Source: Pseudomonadota bacterium
Lineage (GTDB): Bacteria > Pseudomonadota > Alphaproteobacteria > Acetobacterales > Acetobacteraceae
NCBI GenBank assembly: GCA_021845985.1
Contig: JAJZES010000006.1
Coordinates: forward strand, 1-64,000
Reading direction: 5' to 3'
DNA: 64,000 nt
Part shown: positions 63,158 to 64,000 of the stretch, piece after piece
How the letters are laid out: the number at the start of each line of letters is the position of its first letter
How positions within the stretch are numbered: position 1 is the first letter of the stretch
The notes under the pieces: model-generated
Databases searched by the model: none
Seen by the model: the letters and a program-made list of their open reading frames with translations, nothing else
Told to the model about the DNA's origin: nothing
Program-made: the position numbers and the translations under genes

Positions 63158-64000
63158 ATGAGCACGGGGTGGTCGGAACTGGTGCGCGGCGGCAATGCGG
63201 GGCGCAGCGCGGTGGTCGGCGGCGGCATGGTGCTGCACGCGGTCAATACATTCATCGTCACCACCATCCTGCCCTCGGTGGTGCGCGACATCGGCGGGCT
63301 GCGCTATTTGGCCTGGAGCACGGTGCTCTACATCGTCGCCTCGCTGCTCGGCGGCGCCGTCGCCTCGCGCCTGCTGCAGCGCCTCGGCGCGCGCAACGCC
63401 TATCGGCTGGCGCTCGGCCTGTTTGCCGCCGGGTCGCTCGGCTGCGCCATGGCGCCGGCGATGCCGGTTCTGCTCGCCGGACGCCTCGTGCAGGGGCTGG
63501 GGGCGGGCCTGCTCTCGGCGCTCTGTTTCACCATGGTCCGCACACTGTTCCCAGCCCGTCTGTGGCCGCGGGCGCTGAGCGTCGTGTCGATCGCCTGGGG
63601 CATGGCGACCTTGCTCGGGCCGGCGGTCGGCGGGGTGTTCGCCCAGTACGGCGCCTGGCGCGCCGCGTTCTGGAGCGTCGCCGCGGTAACGCCGGTGCTG
63701 TTGCTGCTGGTCGAGTTCTCTCTGCCGCGTGGCCTCGCCCGTCCGCCGGCCGCGCCGACGGCATTGCCGGTGCAGACCCTGCTGCTGCTCGCCGGCAGCG
63801 TGCTCGCCGTCTCGGCCGGCAGCATGTCGGCCGATGCGGGCTGGAACATCGCCGGGCTGGTGCTGGCCATCGCCGGCTTCGCCCTGTTCGCCCGGCGGGA
63901 AGCCACCGCCACGGCGCGGCTGTTTCCGTTCGGTGCGACGCTGCCCGACACGCCGCTGGCGGCGACCTATGCCGCCATGATCATGCTGATGGCCGGCACC
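63158..64000 (+). CDS. MFS transporter, N-terminal part (cut at window end)
   Basis: The first 281 residues of a major-facilitator transporter are visible. It starts at ATG 63158 with AGGGGGGCGCAGG upstream. Helix 1 has VVGGGMVLHAVNTFIVTTILPSVV, helices 4-5 contain GRLVQGLGAGLLSAL (the drug:H+ antiporter motif C-like region), and GMATLLGPAVGGVFAQYGAWRAAFW is motif C proper. This pattern fits a 12- or 14-helix drug-efflux pump. At least nine helices are inside the window; the stop lies beyond 64000. Confidence 0.88.
   Translation, partial: MSTGWSELVRGGNAGRSAVVGGGMVLHAVNTFIVTTILPSVVRDIGGLRYLAWSTVLYIVASLLGGAVASRLLQRLGARNAYRLALGLFAAGSLGCAMAPAMPVLLAGRLVQGLGAGLLSALCFTMVRTLFPARLWPRALSVVSIAWGMATLLGPAVGGVFAQYGAWRAAFWSVAAVTPVLLLLVEFSLPRGLARPPAAPTALPVQTLLLLAGSVLAVSAGSMSADAGWNIAGLVLAIAGFALFARREATATARLFPFGATLPDTPLAATYAAMIMLMAGT

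Overview
The window is a GC-rich chromosomal segment of an alphaproteobacterium, probably Rhodospirillales and close to Acetobacteraceae. This rests on gene content: a single-step 5-aminolevulinate synthase, the aapJQMP amino-acid transporter, a hopanoid (hpn) cluster, MmcB, a DUF1489 protein, and the rpsA-sppA-ihfB-lapA-pyrF-trpF block. No rRNA, prophage or CRISPR array is visible. Two tRNA genes are present: Ala-GGC and Thr-CGT.

Layout. 1-0.9 kb is a low-GC accessory edge. It has a possible IS5-type transposase start at the left border, a small unknown gene, and a HEPN-family gene split by one in-frame stop. 0.9-4.5 kb holds a decayed copy of a malic-enzyme 3' end, a GT61 glycosyltransferase with a single-base frameshift, and intact maeB. 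4.8-9.5 kb is signalling: a MHYT-GGDEF-EAL protein and an OmpR/EnvZ-like two-component pair. 9.5-14.7 kb carries an AlkA-like glycosylase overlapping an atypical crotonase, a two-subunit 3-oxoacid CoA-transferase, tRNA-Ala, Sco and PCu(A)C copper proteins for oxidase assembly, and a small GlsB-type membrane protein. 14.8-19 kb is the aapJQMP transporter, followed by hemA (ALAS) and small housekeeping genes to 22.4 kb.

22.5-32.9 kb is a hopanoid lipid locus. A tightly overlapped minus-strand operon, ispA-hpnM-hpnI-hpnJ-hpnK, faces hpnN. A plus-strand ispH-hpnH pair faces hpnG. These genes cover isoprenoid supply (ispA, ispH), adenosylhopane formation and processing (hpnH, hpnG), head-group modification (hpnI, hpnK, hpnJ) and lipid transport (hpnM, hpnN). 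The squalene and hopene cyclase steps (hpnCDE, hpnF) are not here.

33-45 kb holds an SDR without the usual catalytic Tyr/Lys, a peptide-type solute-binding protein, an M23 peptidase, tRNA-Thr, tadA, the trpF-pyrF-lapA-ihfB-sppA-rpsA block, an acyltransferase/methyltransferase pair and exonuclease III. 44.8-51.2 kb encodes a complete Liv-type ABC transporter, an FAH-family hydrolase and a DctA-type symporter. 51.3-56.8 kb is a divergent acyl-CoA catabolic cluster: SDR, acyl-CoA dehydrogenase, DUF35 and thiolase one way, crotonase and DECR-like SDR the other way. The right end has a ClC channel with CBS domains, a 1063-residue AIDA-repeat/Hint protein, a DMSP-lyase-like cupin and the start of an MFS transporter.

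The items most worth a second look are the interrupted HEPN module, the malic-enzyme remnant beside the frameshifted GT61 gene, the repeat/Hint protein, the small His-rich exported peptide beside hpnN, the DUF35-thiolase cluster, and the DMSP-lyase-like cupin. I did not find a clearly new multi-gene defence or biosynthetic system.
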